Shown one piece after another: positions 1 to 11,989 of a DNA stretch of 64,000 bases (positions within the stretch are counted from its first letter, which is position 1; each line of letters starts with the position of its first letter). This stretch comes from Paralithodes platypus (Eukaryota; Arthropoda; Malacostraca; Decapoda; Lithodidae), in contig CM064572.1 of the NCBI GenBank assembly GCA_032716605.1, positions 43,140,508 through 43,204,507 on the forward strand, in the 5' to 3' direction. The position numbers and the translations under genes are program-made. The notes below the pieces were generated by a model that saw nothing but the letters and a program-made list of their open reading frames with translations, had not been told where the DNA came from and did not search any database.

Positions 1-1757
1 TCTAAGCAATATCACCGTTACAGAGAGAGAAGTATTGAATTGTTTAGATAAACTCAAGGTAAATAAAACGCCTGGACCTGATACAATCTCGCCTAGAGTT
101 CTAAAGGAAGCTAAGGATGAGCTCTCCAAACCACTGACATTACTATTCAATAAATCCTTGCAGTCTGGAACTATGCCCGATCAGTGGAAGCTAGCCAACG
201 TAACACCGATATTAAAAAAAGGCAGCAAATCCCTACCCAGTAACTATCGTCCAATTAGCTTAACCTCAGTTGTATGTAAAATGCTAGAAACGGTCATACG
301 AGACAGACTCGTAAATCACTTAGAGGAAAATAACATACTTAAAGATACTCAACACGGCTTTCGTAAAAAACGTTCCTGTTTAACAAACCTCTTAGACTTC
401 TTCCACGATATCCTCAACCTCTACGATGAGAGTAAAGCTGTAGATATTATATACCTTGATTTTCAAAAGGCCTTTGACAAAGTTCCCCACAAACGTTTAC
501 TGCTAAAACTAAAAGCGCATGGAATACAAGACGGTGTGTTGAAATGGATAGAAAATTGGCTCAGCGACAGAAAGCAAAGAGTAGTCATAAACGGTAAGGC
601 ATCAAAATGGACCAATGTAAGTAGCGGGGTACCCCAGGGATCGGTACTAGGACCAATTCTCTTTCTAATTTACATCAACGACATAGATGAGGGTCTCACC
701 TGTACAATCTCAAAATTTGCTGACGATACAAAAATTGCAAATAGCGTACTCTCAAAAGAACAAGTTGACGATATGCAACACAATCTGGATAAATTGTCAT
801 GTTGGGCCCAAATTTGGCAAATGAGTTTCAATGCGGATAAATGTAAAGTACTACATATCGGATACCTAAATGAGAAAGCAAACTATTCGATGAATGGCAC
901 TCAGCTTAAGAATGTAAACAGAGAAACCGATCTGGGAGTAACAATATCGAGTAACCTAAAACCGAGTCAACAATGTTCAGAAGTTGTTAAGAAGGCAAAC
1001 AAATAATTGGCTTTATAGGCAGGTCATTTGAGCATAAATCCAAAGAAGTTATCCTAACCCTTTACAATTCATTAGTCCGCCCTCTTCTGGAATACTGCGT
1101 TCAATCCTGGTGCCCTTATTACCAAAAAGATATAAACAAGCTAGAACGAGTTCAACGTAGAGTTACCAAAATGATACCTAGCCTAAAGAACAAACCATAC
1201 GAAGAGCGTCTTAGAGAATTAAATCTATTCCCAGCGCAGATTAAGAGGTGACTTAATTCAAGTGTTCAAAATCATCAAAGGCATCGACAATATGAACTGT
1301 AGTAAGTACTTCACTATCGACCAATCTAATTACACGCGGGGAAACGGTTGCAAAATTATTGGTAAATCTTTTAACTCACACGAATCTAAGAATTTCTTCT
1401 TCAATCGAGTTGTCAACTTGTGGAATGGGCTTCCCCGAAACGTTATAGACTGCATCACCGTTGATTCATTTAAACTCCGCCTAGACAAATATCTCGCATC
1501 AAACCCGCGACTGACTGCGTTTGTAAATGAATAACTTTATTTTATCCCCCCCTCAGTTACTAACCAATCTGTCCCCTACTAACTTCCTAATCCTGCCACG
1601 GACATTAGTTCCAGGGCAGTAATTCCCTTTCCAATGTTCCCTTACCCACTCTAAACCACTGTTTGGACACTTGATCCTCAGTGTTTTGGAGGACAAGCAA
1701 CCTAGAAGGGTCACTAGATCTGTTGTTGCTTGATTTCCTTTGTACTCCTTTGTACAA
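1..1757 (+). mobile_element. CR1/Jockey-type LINE, copy 1 (5' end outside window)
   Basis: This is the 3' part of a non-LTR retrotransposon. It contains a reverse transcriptase region, a C-terminal region and a 3' UTR (1535-1757). The element ends in a short direct repeat of the type CTCCTTTGTA at about 1738-1757, which is how CR1/L2-like LINEs commonly end instead of in poly(A). The same UTR and the same C-terminal protein segment recur in reverse at 63534-64000. The left end is cut by the window, so full length and target duplication cannot be judged. Clade assignment (CR1-like within the Jockey superfamily) is inference from the protein style. Confidence 0.88.
35..1534 (+). pseudogene. LINE reverse transcriptase, broken by two frameshifts
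   Basis: The encoded protein is a RNA-dependent DNA polymerase that would copy the LINE RNA at the nicked target (target-primed reverse transcription). The segment 35-1006 shows the RVT_1 signatures in order: a KTPGPD start of the RT region, NYRPISL near residue 68, DFQKAFDKVPH (catalytic Asp), the GVPQGSVLGP box and the catalytic FADD box near residues 227-230. The reading frame then changes near 1003, where a segment with LEYCVQSW and KPYEERLRELN follows, and changes back near 1235-1245 to reach the conserved C-terminus (FFFNRVVNLWN), stop at 1534. Both shifts look like small indels, so this copy cannot make a full protein. The open frame already runs from the window edge, so residue 1 here is not a true start; any endonuclease domain lies outside. 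Confidence 0.88.
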
Positions 1758-3924
1758 GGAAAGGAGGTGGAGGGGATACCTCTCCACCGTGCAGTGCTAC
1801 TAACAGGGAAAATTAAACTAAGTAATCCTGACGACTGTACCATTAGACCACTAAGGCCTAGAACTAAGGCAGGGCTTTGAGTATCTGTCCCCGAGCTGGT
1901 AAACAAACAAAAACACAAACTCGGAAGCGGCACAATTTCAATTACGTATTTTCATAAAATATATATAGGTTTGTATCACAAAGATCAAATACATACATCA
2001 TATTTGGATATACTTCAAATGAGGAATCTCTGAGTTTAATAAGATAAGCTTTATGTGTACGATTACATCCAATAGTGAAGTATATACGAAATATTCAAAG
2101 ACACAAAAACGATAATTATGTGCTTATCGTCTAAGTCAGTGTTGCCAATAGAGCTACTTTAACGCTACATCTTAAAACGCTACATACTTCAATTTAGCTA
2201 TAATTTTCCCATAACTCCCAGGGAAACTCCATAAATATCTAGAACCATAATACATTGTAAAACATGCAAAACAAACCAACAAAAACATTCCAGAGTTGTG
2301 GCATCATTCTAGAGATGGTTTGCATTTATTCAATATAGAGACGATATTCTAGCTGCTTTTGAGAATGAGTCTAGTGATACAGTCACTCCCTCTCTCGCTA
2401 ACTACGCACGCAAGGGTATGAACTGTGCAGACTCAAACCAAGACTTGTTATATAGTCTATATTTGAGCTACACTTGTCCAAACTAGTTTTATTAAGTTAT
2501 GGCAGTGAGTTATGTGTAGGATGGAGTATGATTGAAAGCCTAAATCATAATTATTATGGACAGATAAGGTTTATGTCAGCATAAAGTTCGTAATAGCAGG
2601 GTTAAGGCAAGGAAAGGAGCATTAGAAAAGGATTGTCCAATTCAATAGGCTGTAATTTCCTGACACCCAGCGCCGCCAAGCAGCTCATAGGTATAACAAA
2701 AATCTGCCAGGCATTAACTGAATGGGGAGGAGGTGTTTTATTCTTTAGAATTCCTTATTGTTCGTACATTCACACACTGTACACATGCAAGTGGTCTTCA
2801 GAGTATCATCTTAGTTTGTATAAACAATATCAAGAGGGAAACAAATGGCTTGATCAACATGTTATCACCTATTGACCTCTAGAGGCGCCACCGTCGCTGT
2901 AGAACAGAGTTATTACATTGAGTGGGCTCTCCTCTTTTACACGTACCAGATTCCTTGGTGAAGGCTGTCACACAGGCAATTGTCAAATCTGAAGGTCCAT
3001 AATCATTCTTATTAAACTAAGCATTTGGCAAAGGGAGGAATTGTTAAAAACCTTAGCCAATACTCTGCTATTCACCAAAAATAAATTTGAATTATCATTA
3101 TTATTTGGTAGGGTAGGTATGTATAGGTAGGTTGGCTAAATAATTGGTGGAATTCGTAGGGACTCGACCTATTTTGAGAGAGTTAAAGTAAAAACAAATT
3201 ATAGATCTGAATGATTAATCGACTATGTTATTAAGCAAAACTAGGGGATGCGTGGAAGCCTATAGACTGCAGACTGTAAACTTTGTGTGTGTACCGAATA
3301 CGTTTTAAAGTCATTTAAGAATAGACAGTTTTCAATGCTGCGGCCAAACTATTCCACCCATTTATATTCTTTTGGTATCAAAACGTTCGGAATTGCGAGC
3401 CTCACCCAACTATGCAAAAATGGCTTTGATCATCAGCCTAGTTTTAAAGATGTGAAATTAAAAGTGGAATTCAAGGTTTTTTCAAGATTACCGGAACAAA
3501 ACCCACGTGCGAAAGCAAAACCTTTTCTATAACATTTGCGGAGCATTAGTAGTGGAGTCCATATGCCAAAGCCCAATAATTTCCTATGAGTGGGAGAGAC
3601 GGTATTTAGGTGTCAAATTTTTCGGGAAATCGGCTGCCACGGACCTGTTTGGCCGCCATGTCGGATGTTTTACATATCAAAAGCTGTCCAATACAAAAAC
3701 GCACCTCTTGTGAAAATTTGATCCCGATCCAAAATGCGGTTCTGGAGTTATTGCGTAAAAACCGGCGTGGAAAAATAATTTGGATGAATAAGTAGGTTTA
3801 ATTATTAAAATAGGGGTTCCCCGTAGGGGTCGAACCCCTAATAATATAAATAATAATACAAACAATAATAAATACAACTAATAACAATTAAAAAATACAG
3901 ATAATATCAGACGACAGAGACATG
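1758..3924. other. AT-rich non-coding stretch, nothing recognised
   Basis: No domain, tRNA, long repeat or convincing exon was seen. Several open frames of 60-81 codons (for example 2633-2875 and 3287-3532) have no recognisable content and no sign of coding constraint. The segment 3286-3800 is less AT-rich than its surroundings but matched nothing known to me. Confidence 0.5.
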
Positions 3925-4345
3925 CCCAGATTGAAGGTAGCTAGCCGGTGAGAGGAAAGCCGGACTACAAATGAGAAATGTTCATGTACCGTACTGGAGA
4001 AGAAACATATTTGGGTCTATTTATATATACTGTATAATCATGATTTTTTAGTTTCCTCGATAGACCTTCAACAAGCTTTAAAAAATACTCCCTAGACCTC
4101 CCTTCAAGATATATTTGTACATTGTTCGATAGAAAAATGTTCCGGCCGGTTTCTCATCAAATTTCAAGCTTGCGATAGGAAATTTATCGACACCTAAGTG
4201 GCACGAAAGGTAATGATATTGATATAGAAATGGGATGAAAGTTGTAAAATCGACATTCCCAGATTGAAAGTAGCTGGTAGCTGATGGGAGGAAAGCCGGA
4301 CTACCAATGAAAAAAGTTCACTTACCGTACTGGGGAAGGAACACG
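3925..4345. repeat. ~85-bp direct repeats flanking a family R copy
   Basis: The segments 3925-4010 and 4258-4345 are imperfect direct copies. Both contain CCCAGATTGAA, AGGAAAGCCGGACTAC and CCGTACTGG in the same order. The R copy at 4012-4257 lies exactly between them. The duplication is far longer than a transposon target duplication, so it more likely reflects a tandem duplication or an exchange. Confidence 0.65.
4012..4257 (-). mobile_element. Family R MITE copy, degenerate
   Basis: The copy shows the family R landmarks in reverse: TAGACCTTCAACAAGC, the CGATAGAAAAATG segment and GACACCTAAGTGGCACGAAAGG. The GC hairpin is reduced to TTCCGGCCGG. TTAA ends are not clear. Confidence 0.7.
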
Positions 4346-5394
4346 AGAAAAACCAGACCACAATAATCAGTGGAAGTCCGACAGATTATTTACAGAAGTT
4401 TATTTGAGGTCGCCTTCTATTTTACTGGGTATTATTAGAAGATTTTATACAGTTTAGGAAGGATCTTTAATAATCAAAATAATAATAATAAGACTAGGAA
4501 TAAATGTTATGCCGGGTTGTAAACTCGCTTTATTATGTATGCTATTATAATCCGGGTTTAGGATATTTAGAATCAGATAATGCTCAACAGGAACATATCT
4601 CACCTGATAAATGTTACTTCTAGATTACTCAATCACTCTCCAAAACACAATAAACACACCGAATAATTACACTCGTTTTGATTTCATAAAGAAAGGTACA
4701 TGTAAATGGGGGCATCAGAATCTCCACTATATTGAGTAGGAGTCTAATAGAACACAAGGTGATTTATAAAGAGTTGTATAAGTTTTACTCTTTTAGTGAA
4801 TAATGTCGTCACTTACAAAGCATCAAACCTGAAACATATTACATAAAATAAACACATAATATAAATATTGATGACAATACTTATACGGGTCAAGTGTATC
4901 GCGAGGTATAATAATTAAGATGTATGGGCAGCTGGGATCATCTACTCAGATGCGCACAAGTATGCGCGGTGTGAAATACAAATAGGGCCGACTCAGGTAT
5001 ACGCTCAAAGGTTCCGCTCAAAGGGGTAAAGGTCAGACGGACTGAAGTCAGGTTAAATAAATATTTGATTTAGTGCAACGTTAAATCGAGGATAGAAGAT
5101 ATGAACTTCGCCTTATTCTGGATGGAATGATAATTTAATTTAGGGTTTAACTATCAAAGAATAATTGTGAATAATCTGACACGATACTCGGAAAATAAAT
5201 TCAATCGTAAATGAGTTAAATCACACGAAATGAGGAAATCAGATTCACAGTAAATATAGTGAATCAATTATAGCTATAGACAAGTTGGTTTGAATTAATT
5301 AACAAACGCAGAATAATAAGATTTGATACAGAACAAAGTAGTATTAAATAAATAGCCTAAATGATAGCTAATGAAGAAGTTTGAAGTTTGCCAC
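4346..5394. other. AT-rich non-coding stretch, nothing recognised
   Basis: This stretch has many stops in all frames, short AT-rich runs and no recognised repeat apart from AAT-rich patches near 4470-4490. Confidence 0.5.
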
Positions 5395-5800
5395 ATGTGT
5401 TTGTTAATTGTATTAATCGAGTTTAGGAGTAAAGTTGGTTAGTGGAGAGAACATAATATTTAATTCTGGTTCAGTAGTAGTTTATCGAGAGGCCTTCCCT
5501 AGGGTTAAATTAAGCGCCCCATTAATTACTATTTCCATTCACCTATGCATAGCCTCCGATAGTTCAGTTGGAATGATTGTACATGCTAAGATTGGTATGC
5601 AGGATTCGAAACTGCATAAGGAATCGTAGGCTTGTGCAGCATTGTTTAACTGTCTTCGTGGTGCAATGGATAAGTGTGTTGATTTTCGGTATGAGCGTCC
5701 TGGGTTCGAATCCCCGGACTGCCAGATGAGTTTGTTAATTTCATTAATCGAGTTTAGGAGTAAAGTTGGTTAGTGGAAAGAACATAATAATGAATTAATA
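5395..5800 (+). repeat. ~330-bp partial tandem duplication around a tRNA-like unit
   Basis: The ~60-bp segment starting at 5397 (TTAATCGAGTTTAGGAGTAA, GTTGGTTAGTGG, then AGAGAACATAATA) is repeated at 5731, 331 bp downstream, with few changes. A tRNA-like sequence sits just before the second copy. A more distant copy of the whole cassette occurs at 11990-12290. Confidence 0.7.
5652..5726 (+). mobile_element. tRNA-Arg-like SINE head or tRNA pseudogene
   Basis: The sequence has a Pol III A-box-like segment (GTGGTGCAATGGATAA, close to arginine tRNAs) and a B box (GGTTCGAATCC) at the right spacing. The acceptor stem does not pair (5' TCTTCG against 3' ACTGCC), so a functional tRNA is unlikely. 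The related unit at 12168-12242 shares the flanks on both sides, so this is a repeat family. Confidence 0.6.
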
Positions 5801-6943
5801 AACTACTGAACAGAACGCAGAACGAAGTAGCGATTTACTATAACTTAAATACAAGTTACAATCATATACAGTAGATACAGAACAAAGTAGTAACTCATCA
5901 ATAGCCAAATAATAGGCTTGATTAATACAGGAATGTATAATCTGATTTCCTAAATTGGTGGTGAAAGAATTACATAAACTGGGTAACGTATATGATTAGA
6001 TTATTCACAAGAACTAATACAAATTAGAAATCTTGAACATAGGTCAATTCTAACTCAACGGAACCGGTTTTTACTTTCAGCGGTGGCGACTTTATACTCT
6101 AAGTCATCTTTTATAACAACTGGACGTAGCACGGTCCTGAGTTTAGGGTTTTTAAGTTTCAAGAAGGAAAATAGACCTTGTTACACACTTCACTTCGACT
6201 TGGACACACAATTAATAATAACACACCCGAATAAAATCTGAGAGCATTGACTAAATATCACGTATAATATCGACTATGTAATGTAGGTAAAAATAGTTGA
6301 AGAAATGCTTGAACATAGATTATATACATCACAAACCGTACTTATATAAAATCACTGCACGGATCTAAGTTCGATTAATCTCACATGTGTACTAAATTGA
6401 CAAGGGGAGTCCTAGAAGCGGATCTCTACGAAAAAGTTAAATTGAACACTCGCATATTTTATATTACCTTCACACTAATTCCCAAAACGTATTAACACAG
6501 AGACACTTAGGGTACAGGTGTAGAGGAGAAGTAATTTCCATGACGGAGAATCCGGACGACGTAGGACTTGTAGCCCTTCCTCCGGCTGGACATCAAAGGG
6601 AGCTGCCTCTCTCACAGACACTAGAGAAGGTCACTTCTGGTTCCTCCATCACACTCGTTCGCCACCCTCATTGGACTTGACTATAGGGACAAGGGCTTGT
6701 CCTATAGAGAAGTTTCGCCAACACTGTTATCTACCCACTAAAAGCTGAACTAGTAGAAGGTATTACCGCGTGTTTGCATACCTTCCATCGATTTTAGTCA
6801 GGCTATATTTGGATGATAATTTGAACTCAATTTAACACATCTCAGAATAGTAGGGACATTGGAATTTCCGTCTTTTAATCATTGTGAAGGCAATCATTAT
6901 TCTAAAAATACACTTACCCTAATAATACATGTACAGTACATCG
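5801..6943. other. Non-coding stretch, nothing recognised
   Basis: No gene or repeat was recognised. The part 6530-6760 is noticeably more GC-rich than its surroundings but has no long open frame. Confidence 0.45.
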
Positions 6944-7617
6944 TTATTCTCTATATCTTAAGATTACACAGCAAGATAAATGTTTTTTCTTACATTCATC
7001 TTTCCTTGCTTTTTCTATGTTGCAGGCCATGGTTTTGTTCTTCCTAACTTCTTTTCTATTATGTCCACACTCGATGCGATGCGAGGTACTGTAGAGGTGA
7101 CTCTCTTGGTCCCATCTGTAGAGGTATGCCGATGGATCTTTATGGGGAATTAGCATAAATTCTTCTTCGTTGTAATCCAAATCTGGCTGCTGTTGGGTGC
7201 ACGCCTTTCTTGTATGTCTCAGGCTCTGTGATTGGCTGGACAGGGGTCTCTGCGATTGGTCCGGCCTTGAACTTCCTGTAGGTCCCGGATGTCGTTCCCT
7301 TTGGTGGGTAGACTGTAGTATTCCTGCAGGTATTAGAGCATGGGTACGTTCTCTTGTTGGGTAAACTGTAGTATTCCTGCAGGCATTAGAGCACGGGTAA
7401 ATAGGGGGGACTGTGCGGTTTCCCTTTCCATCTTCACCTGTGTCCATTTCCTTGTCCTTTTCTTCTCCTTAATTGCAGCTATTCTGACTCTGGTAGGTTG
7501 CTCTTTCTCCTGAGTTGTTAGGACCTCTAACGGGGTTGCTTTGTCCTTTGCTAGCAACCCCGTCATCTCAATAAAAAAAAAATAATATGAATAATAAAAG
7601 TACCGCCACATCCTCAA
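6944..7617 (-). other. Unrecognised open region with a ~60-bp tandem duplication
   Basis: On the minus strand two overlapping frames are open, 7617-7333 (94 codons) and 7447-6944 (167 codons). The DNA at 7308-7350 and 7360-7402 is an imperfect tandem duplication (both contain CTGTAGTATTCCTGCAGG), which gives the peptide repeat IPAGILQSTHQ / MPAGILQFTQQ in different frames. The region is rich in Lys, Arg, Glu and Gln. It could be a decayed LINE ORF1, an exon or chance. I recognise no domain. Confidence 0.25.
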
Positions 7618-7714
7618 CTATAAATCATAATCTTGCTGTATTTAAAACCAACGTCCTATCGAGCCAAGACAAATTACTAATCTACACTGACCCAAGGCTG
7701 ATAAGATAGGATAA

Positions 7715-8035
7715 ATGGCTCATATATGTATTGATTTAATTATTTTTAGTTGCCTCCCTATACCTTCATCAAGCTTAAAAATAACACCCGCCCATGACCC
7801 TCCTTCAAGATAAATTTGTACATTTTTCGAAAGAAGAATGTCCCGGCCGATGGCCGATTCCTCTTAAATTACAGGCTTGCTATCGCTCGCCAGGAGAAAT
7901 TAATATAGATACCTAAATGACACGATAAGTCTTAATATTGACAAAGCGCCCGTAAAGTCTTAAAATCGGCAAACTAATGGGCCGAACGTCTTAAAATCTC
8001 AAAACTATTATGCTAAACATATCCCCTTACATGAA
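7715..8035 (-). mobile_element. Family R MITE copy
   Basis: Reverse family R landmarks are present: CTTCATCAAGCTTAAAAA, CAAGATAAATTTGTACATTT, the GGCCGATGGCCG hairpin remnant, GCTATCGCTCGCCAGG and AAACTAATGGGCCGAACGTC. A (TC)n tract follows at 8099-8120. Confidence 0.8.
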
Positions 8036-8256
8036 TTAGCCTCCATACTCCGTCAAAAAAAAAAACACGTCGCTAACCAGATTCCCTCCCCGCCATTCCG
8101 TCTCTCTCTCTCTCTCTCTCGTCCGAACTTTAACCCTTTTAAGAAAATTGAGAAAGGGGTTCTTGTTTTTGCATGAGGCCGCCGCTGGAAGTTAGTCGTC
8201 GTCTCCTTCATCAACTGAGCTACTGGGTGGGGGATGGGAAGTGAGGTGGGGGGGGG

Positions 8257-8575
8257 GTTAATTTTTTCGCTTATTTATATATATGTATCTATTTTATTTT
8301 TTTCGGAATTGAGATTTTAAGAAGCTCGTTTCATTAGTTTGGCGATTTTGAGACGTTTCACCCTATTTTGATGTCAATATAAAACCTTTTGTACCAATTT
8401 TGGTGTCGATTATGCTTGGCCAGCAATAGTGAGGTACATTTTTCTACCAAAAAATTGTACAAGTTTATCTTAAAGGGGAATCTTGGGGTGTTTTTGTTAA
8501 GCTTAATTGGAGGTCTAGGGAGGAAACTACAAAAATAATAAGATCAAATAATAAGCACATAAATATAATACCGGT
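8257..8575 (+). mobile_element. Family R MITE copy, diverged
   Basis: Forward landmarks are recognisable from TTTGGCGATTTTGAGACG through GTGTCGATTATG to GGAGGTCTAGGGAGGAAACT. The central CGGCCTTCGGCCG hairpin has been lost in this copy. Confidence 0.65.
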
Positions 8576-8682
8576 ACGTCCATTAGTCACTGAGAAAATT
8601 GAAAAAAAGTTTGTTGTTTTTGCCAGAGACCGCCTCGGGAAGTTGGTGGTCGTCTCGTTCATCAAGTGAGCTACTGGCTGCT

Positions 8683-9036
8683 TTAAGGGGGAGTTAGTCG
8701 CTTTCTCTGGACCCCCCTCTACCTCATGTTTAGCACATCAGTTTTGCGATGTTAAGACGTTCGTTCTGTTACTTTAGCGATTTTGAGATCTTTCACCTCA
8801 TTTGTTTGTCAATAATAAGACCCTTTCGTGCCATTTCGGTGTCGAAATTTCCCTGGCGAGCGATATCGAGCCTGTAATTATATAATTAACCGGCCTTTGG
8901 CCAGGACAGTGTACAAATTTATCTTGAAAGGGGGTCTAGCGGTGTTTTTTAAAGCTTGATGGAGGTCTAGGGAACAAACCAAAAAACATAGTTAATACAT
9001 AAATATATAGACCAAAAACAGCCACTAGCCCCTTAA
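8683..9036 (+). mobile_element. Family R MITE copy with TTAA at both ends
   Basis: The copy begins TTAAGGGGGAG and ends GCCCCTTAA, with TTAA at 8683-8686 and 9033-9036 (354 bp). It contains GGCGAGCGATATCGAGCC, a CCGGCCTTTGGCC hairpin and AAGCTTGATGGAGGTC. It is one of the better defined copies and shows that the family uses TTAA targets. Confidence 0.82.
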
Positions 9037-9422
9037 ACCGGTATCACACGGGAGCTTTCATAGTCAACATACGAAGGTCAACATTTTTCTGGCAACATTT
9101 CTGGTGTATATTGCACTGGTATCGGAAACTAGACATGATAGATGAACTTAGGTAGCAGAAATATTCTACAATGTTGACCTTATAACCTGCCAGACCAGTG
9201 TTGAGGATAAATGTTGAGGGAAAAAGCGCTCGTGTGATAGGGGCTTCACTTGGGAAAGGGGGGGGGGGGGGATGACGGTGTTGATTTTAACTTATGTTAT
9301 TCAGTTAGTCAGTCAGTAGCCAGCCCTTACCGCTACAAGGGGTAGGGAGGATCAGCAAGAGACACATAAAAGGAAAAAGAGGTGACAGGAGAAAAACGAT
9401 TATATAAGTTTTTATTTCGGAG

Positions 9423-9716
9423 TTAAGGTGGGGGTGTAGGGTTTTTCTGGACCCCCTTTTCCCTCATGTTTATTTCCATCATTTGTTTAGATTTTAAGAT
9501 GTTCGTTCCATTAGTTTGCGAATTTGAGACGCTTCACCTAATTTGTGTGTCAATATTTAGACCTTTCGTGCCATTTAGGTGTCGATTTTTTTTTTACTGG
9601 AGAGCAATATCAAACCTGTAATATATGGAGGAACCGGCCTTCGGCCGAGACATATTTACAAATTTATCTTGAAGGGGGTTATTTTTTTAAACTTGATGGA
9701 ATGTCTAGCGAGACTT

Positions 9717-9721
<5 letters not shown>
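9423..9721 (+). mobile_element. Family R MITE copy, 3' end replaced by (TA)n
   Basis: It starts with TTAAGGTGGGGG at 9423 and contains CCGGCCTTCGGCCG and TTATCTTGAAGGGGG. It breaks off at the (TA)n tract after GTCTAGCGAGAC. Confidence 0.78.

Positions 9722-9762
<41 letters not shown>
9722..9762. repeat. (TA)n microsatellite
   Basis: About 20 uninterrupted TA dinucleotides lie exactly between an R copy and a LINE fragment. Confidence 0.95.
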
Positions 9763-9765
9763 TGT

Positions 9766-10384
9766 ATATGTTAGAAGCATTGCTAAGAATGCCTCTAAAA
9801 AACTGGGACTCCTGTACAGAGTTCGAGAATTTTTCACTGACGAGCAGTTGGCCGTTATATATAAAAGTCATGTGCGTTCTCAGATGGATTACTGTTCACC
9901 TCTGTGGAGTGGAAGTGGAGTGGTTGCATTGAGGCAGTTGGACAAAATTCAAAATAAAGCAATTAGATTAATCAATAACCCTGCAATCACACAGGACCTT
10001 CCTACATTATCCATACGAAGAAACGTTGCATCCCTTGCATTATTCTACAGATATTTTCACAGCAATTGTTCCGAGGAACTTGCTTCAATTGTGCCGCCTC
10101 TCCACATCTTTCCCCGTAGAACTAGGGCAGCTGAGAGCGCCCATGAATTTACACTTTCTCCTCCACAATGCAGAACTTCTGCTTATCAAAATTCATTTAT
10201 CCCTAGAACTACTACTCTTTGGAATTCACTTCCTTCGAATTGCTTTCCACAAACTTACAATCTACAAATGTTTAAATCCAGTTGTTACAAACATTTTATG
10301 AATGGAGGATGCCTTTAGGCACATGGACCTTTTTGTTTTATCTGTGTTTTTCCTTCCTCCGTTCATTGTCTCTTTAAAAAAAAT
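9766..10384 (+). pseudogene. Jockey-like LINE (family J1), 3' fragment
   Basis: The frame ending at 10318 encodes the C-terminal region of a LINE polymerase: ASKKLGLLYRVREFF, QMDYCSPLWSG, DKIQNKAIRLIN and RRNVASLALFYRYF. This region follows the RT domain and is shared, nearly identical, with the larger copy at 49971-52409 (minus strand). The catalytic RT part is absent, so the copy is 5'-truncated as is usual for LINEs. The 3' UTR ends in a short A run at 10377-10384, which matches the poly(A)-tailed end of the other copy. The upstream (TA)n and R sequence are in the same open frame only by chance. Confidence 0.88.
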
Positions 10385-10708
10385 TGTTGTTATGTTAGTT
10401 GTTAAGATAAGTGGATCACGAAGCATTGGTTGGCATTCATATTGTTTAGGACCGCTTCCTGTAATTATTAGTGTTCTGCTGGATTAGATAATGCTAGACT
10501 AGGAGTCTGATACTATAAGGTATTGTTTCCGATGGGTGCTGGCTTTAGTTAAAAGCTGCACAACATACCTGAGAACTGGAGTTGATTGGGTAAATTCTAG
10601 TCTGTGTGCCATTGAGAATAGAGCATGCACGAATGAGGGCTTTTTGCCTATACCATTATGCACTGTTCTAAGCTCGTTGTTTGTCTTTGAGGTACGCCAG
10701 GAGAACGC
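10385..10708. other. Non-coding stretch, nothing recognised
   Basis: No gene or named repeat was seen between the LINE tail and the family B MITE. Confidence 0.45.
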
Positions 10709-10860
10709 TTAACCCTCTCCGACATATGACGCAATTTTGAGCCTATTAGAGATACTTTAAAACCTTTGTTACCATCAGGGGTATTTAGAAACCTTTAATT
10801 TAGTTACTTCAACCTCTGCAGTTGTCTTTGAGTTAGACCATAAAAACGACCAATCTCCCC
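10709..10860 (-). mobile_element. Family B TTAA MITE, partial
   Basis: It begins with TTAACCCTCTCCGAC at 10709 and contains ACCATCAGGGGTATTTAG and TGCAGTTGTCTTTGAG. The same segments occur in reverse order and strand in the copy at 37905-38121. The second end is not intact here. Confidence 0.65.
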
Positions 10861-11051
10861 TTAATCTCAACAGTCCATCAACCTCACCTTAAACTCTAGC
10901 GTTTATAGGACCAAAAATAGAGGCTGTTAGTGATCTTGGTCATATCTATATTTGAGGCTAGCTAACATTAGACGATATTATTCAGCTTCAGAAGGATCCT
11001 TAATGAGCAAATAGATACATTCTTAACTTCAATTACCTTTACGGCTGTTCC

Positions 11052-11265
11052 TTAACTCCTTCTGTATCGGTGACGTCCTGTTAACACTGTATTCTGGCTA
11101 CTATTACACGATTTAATTGTTTCAAATGGGCCTCCGGCAGTTAACAGGCTTCAAACTATCTCACTGAACCATTTTACTAACACATACAATTCTTAAGCTG
11201 CACAAAATCGTCTAAATATAGTTAGAATATAATAAAAAGCACATCGCCGGTACAGAAGGAGTTAA
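11052..11265 (+). mobile_element. Family A TTAA MITE
   Basis: TTAA occurs at 11052-11055 and 11262-11265 and the element has imperfect terminal inverted repeats: CTCCTTCTGTATCGGTGACG at the left and CATCGCCGGTACAGAAGGAG at the right. The length is about 214 bp, with no coding capacity. TTAA targets and C/G-rich first bases point to the piggyBac type (inference). Confidence 0.82.
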
Positions 11266-11427
11266 GATGGTTAGAATATAATCAAGAAGCCGTCGTGTTC
11301 CTGAAAGAGTTAAAACCTCCATGTTATCCCTGACCTGACCTGACCTAACCTTACCTCCCATTAATGGCCACCCACTATTTGGAAACTTGCCTCAAGTTCC
11401 GGTGTTTATAGGACGGATTATATATAT

Positions 11428-11751
11428 TTTTTTTTTCTGGCCCCCCTTCTCCCTCATGTTTAGTCGATTAGGTTTTAGTTTAGCGATTTTATGACTTTTA
11501 GCCCCATTTCTGTATCAGTATCAAGACCTTTCGTGCCAATTAGGTGTAAAGATTGTTTTCCTGGCAAGCGATAGCGAGCATGCAATATGTGAGGAATCGG
11601 CCTTTGGCCGGAACGTTGTTCTACCGAAAAATTTACAAATTTATCTTGGGGATATTTTTGTAAGTTTGATGGAGGTCAAGGGGAGAAGCTAAAATAATAA
11701 TAAAGACAAATATATATACTGTATATAAATAAATAACACTTACCCTTTTAA
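11428..11751 (+). mobile_element. Family R MITE copy
   Basis: The copy contains CTTCTCCCTCATGTTTAG, GGCAAGCGATAGCGAGC, a CGGCCTTTGGCCG hairpin and GTTTGATGGAGGTC. A TTAA occurs at its right end (11748-11751). Confidence 0.8.
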
Positions 11752-11989
11752 AACCACACTTCTATCCTCCTGCCCTGCCCTGATCTACTCTGACCTCCCA
11801 TTATCAGCCACCCACTATTTAGACACTTGTCCCGAGCTCCAGCGTTTATAGCACCATCAACAACAGTCCGCGGCTGTTACTGAACTTGGCCATCGCGCAA
11901 CTTGACTGAATGCTCCGCGGTAAAAAAGATAAATATATACAAAATTTATAAAATGGTTGGTGTAAAAAACATAGTAATTCAAATCTGCT

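Noticed and set aside
1553..1933. 126-codon minus-strand open frame
   Set aside because: It is antisense to the LINE 3' UTR; the same antisense reading recurs at the other window end only because the UTR is shared.
5652..5726. Functional tRNA-Arg gene
   Set aside because: A and B boxes are present but the acceptor stem does not pair and the unit is part of a repeat.
9545..10318. 257-codon single protein
   Set aside because: The frame fuses an R copy, a (TA)n tract and a LINE C-terminus by chance; only the LINE part is meaningful.
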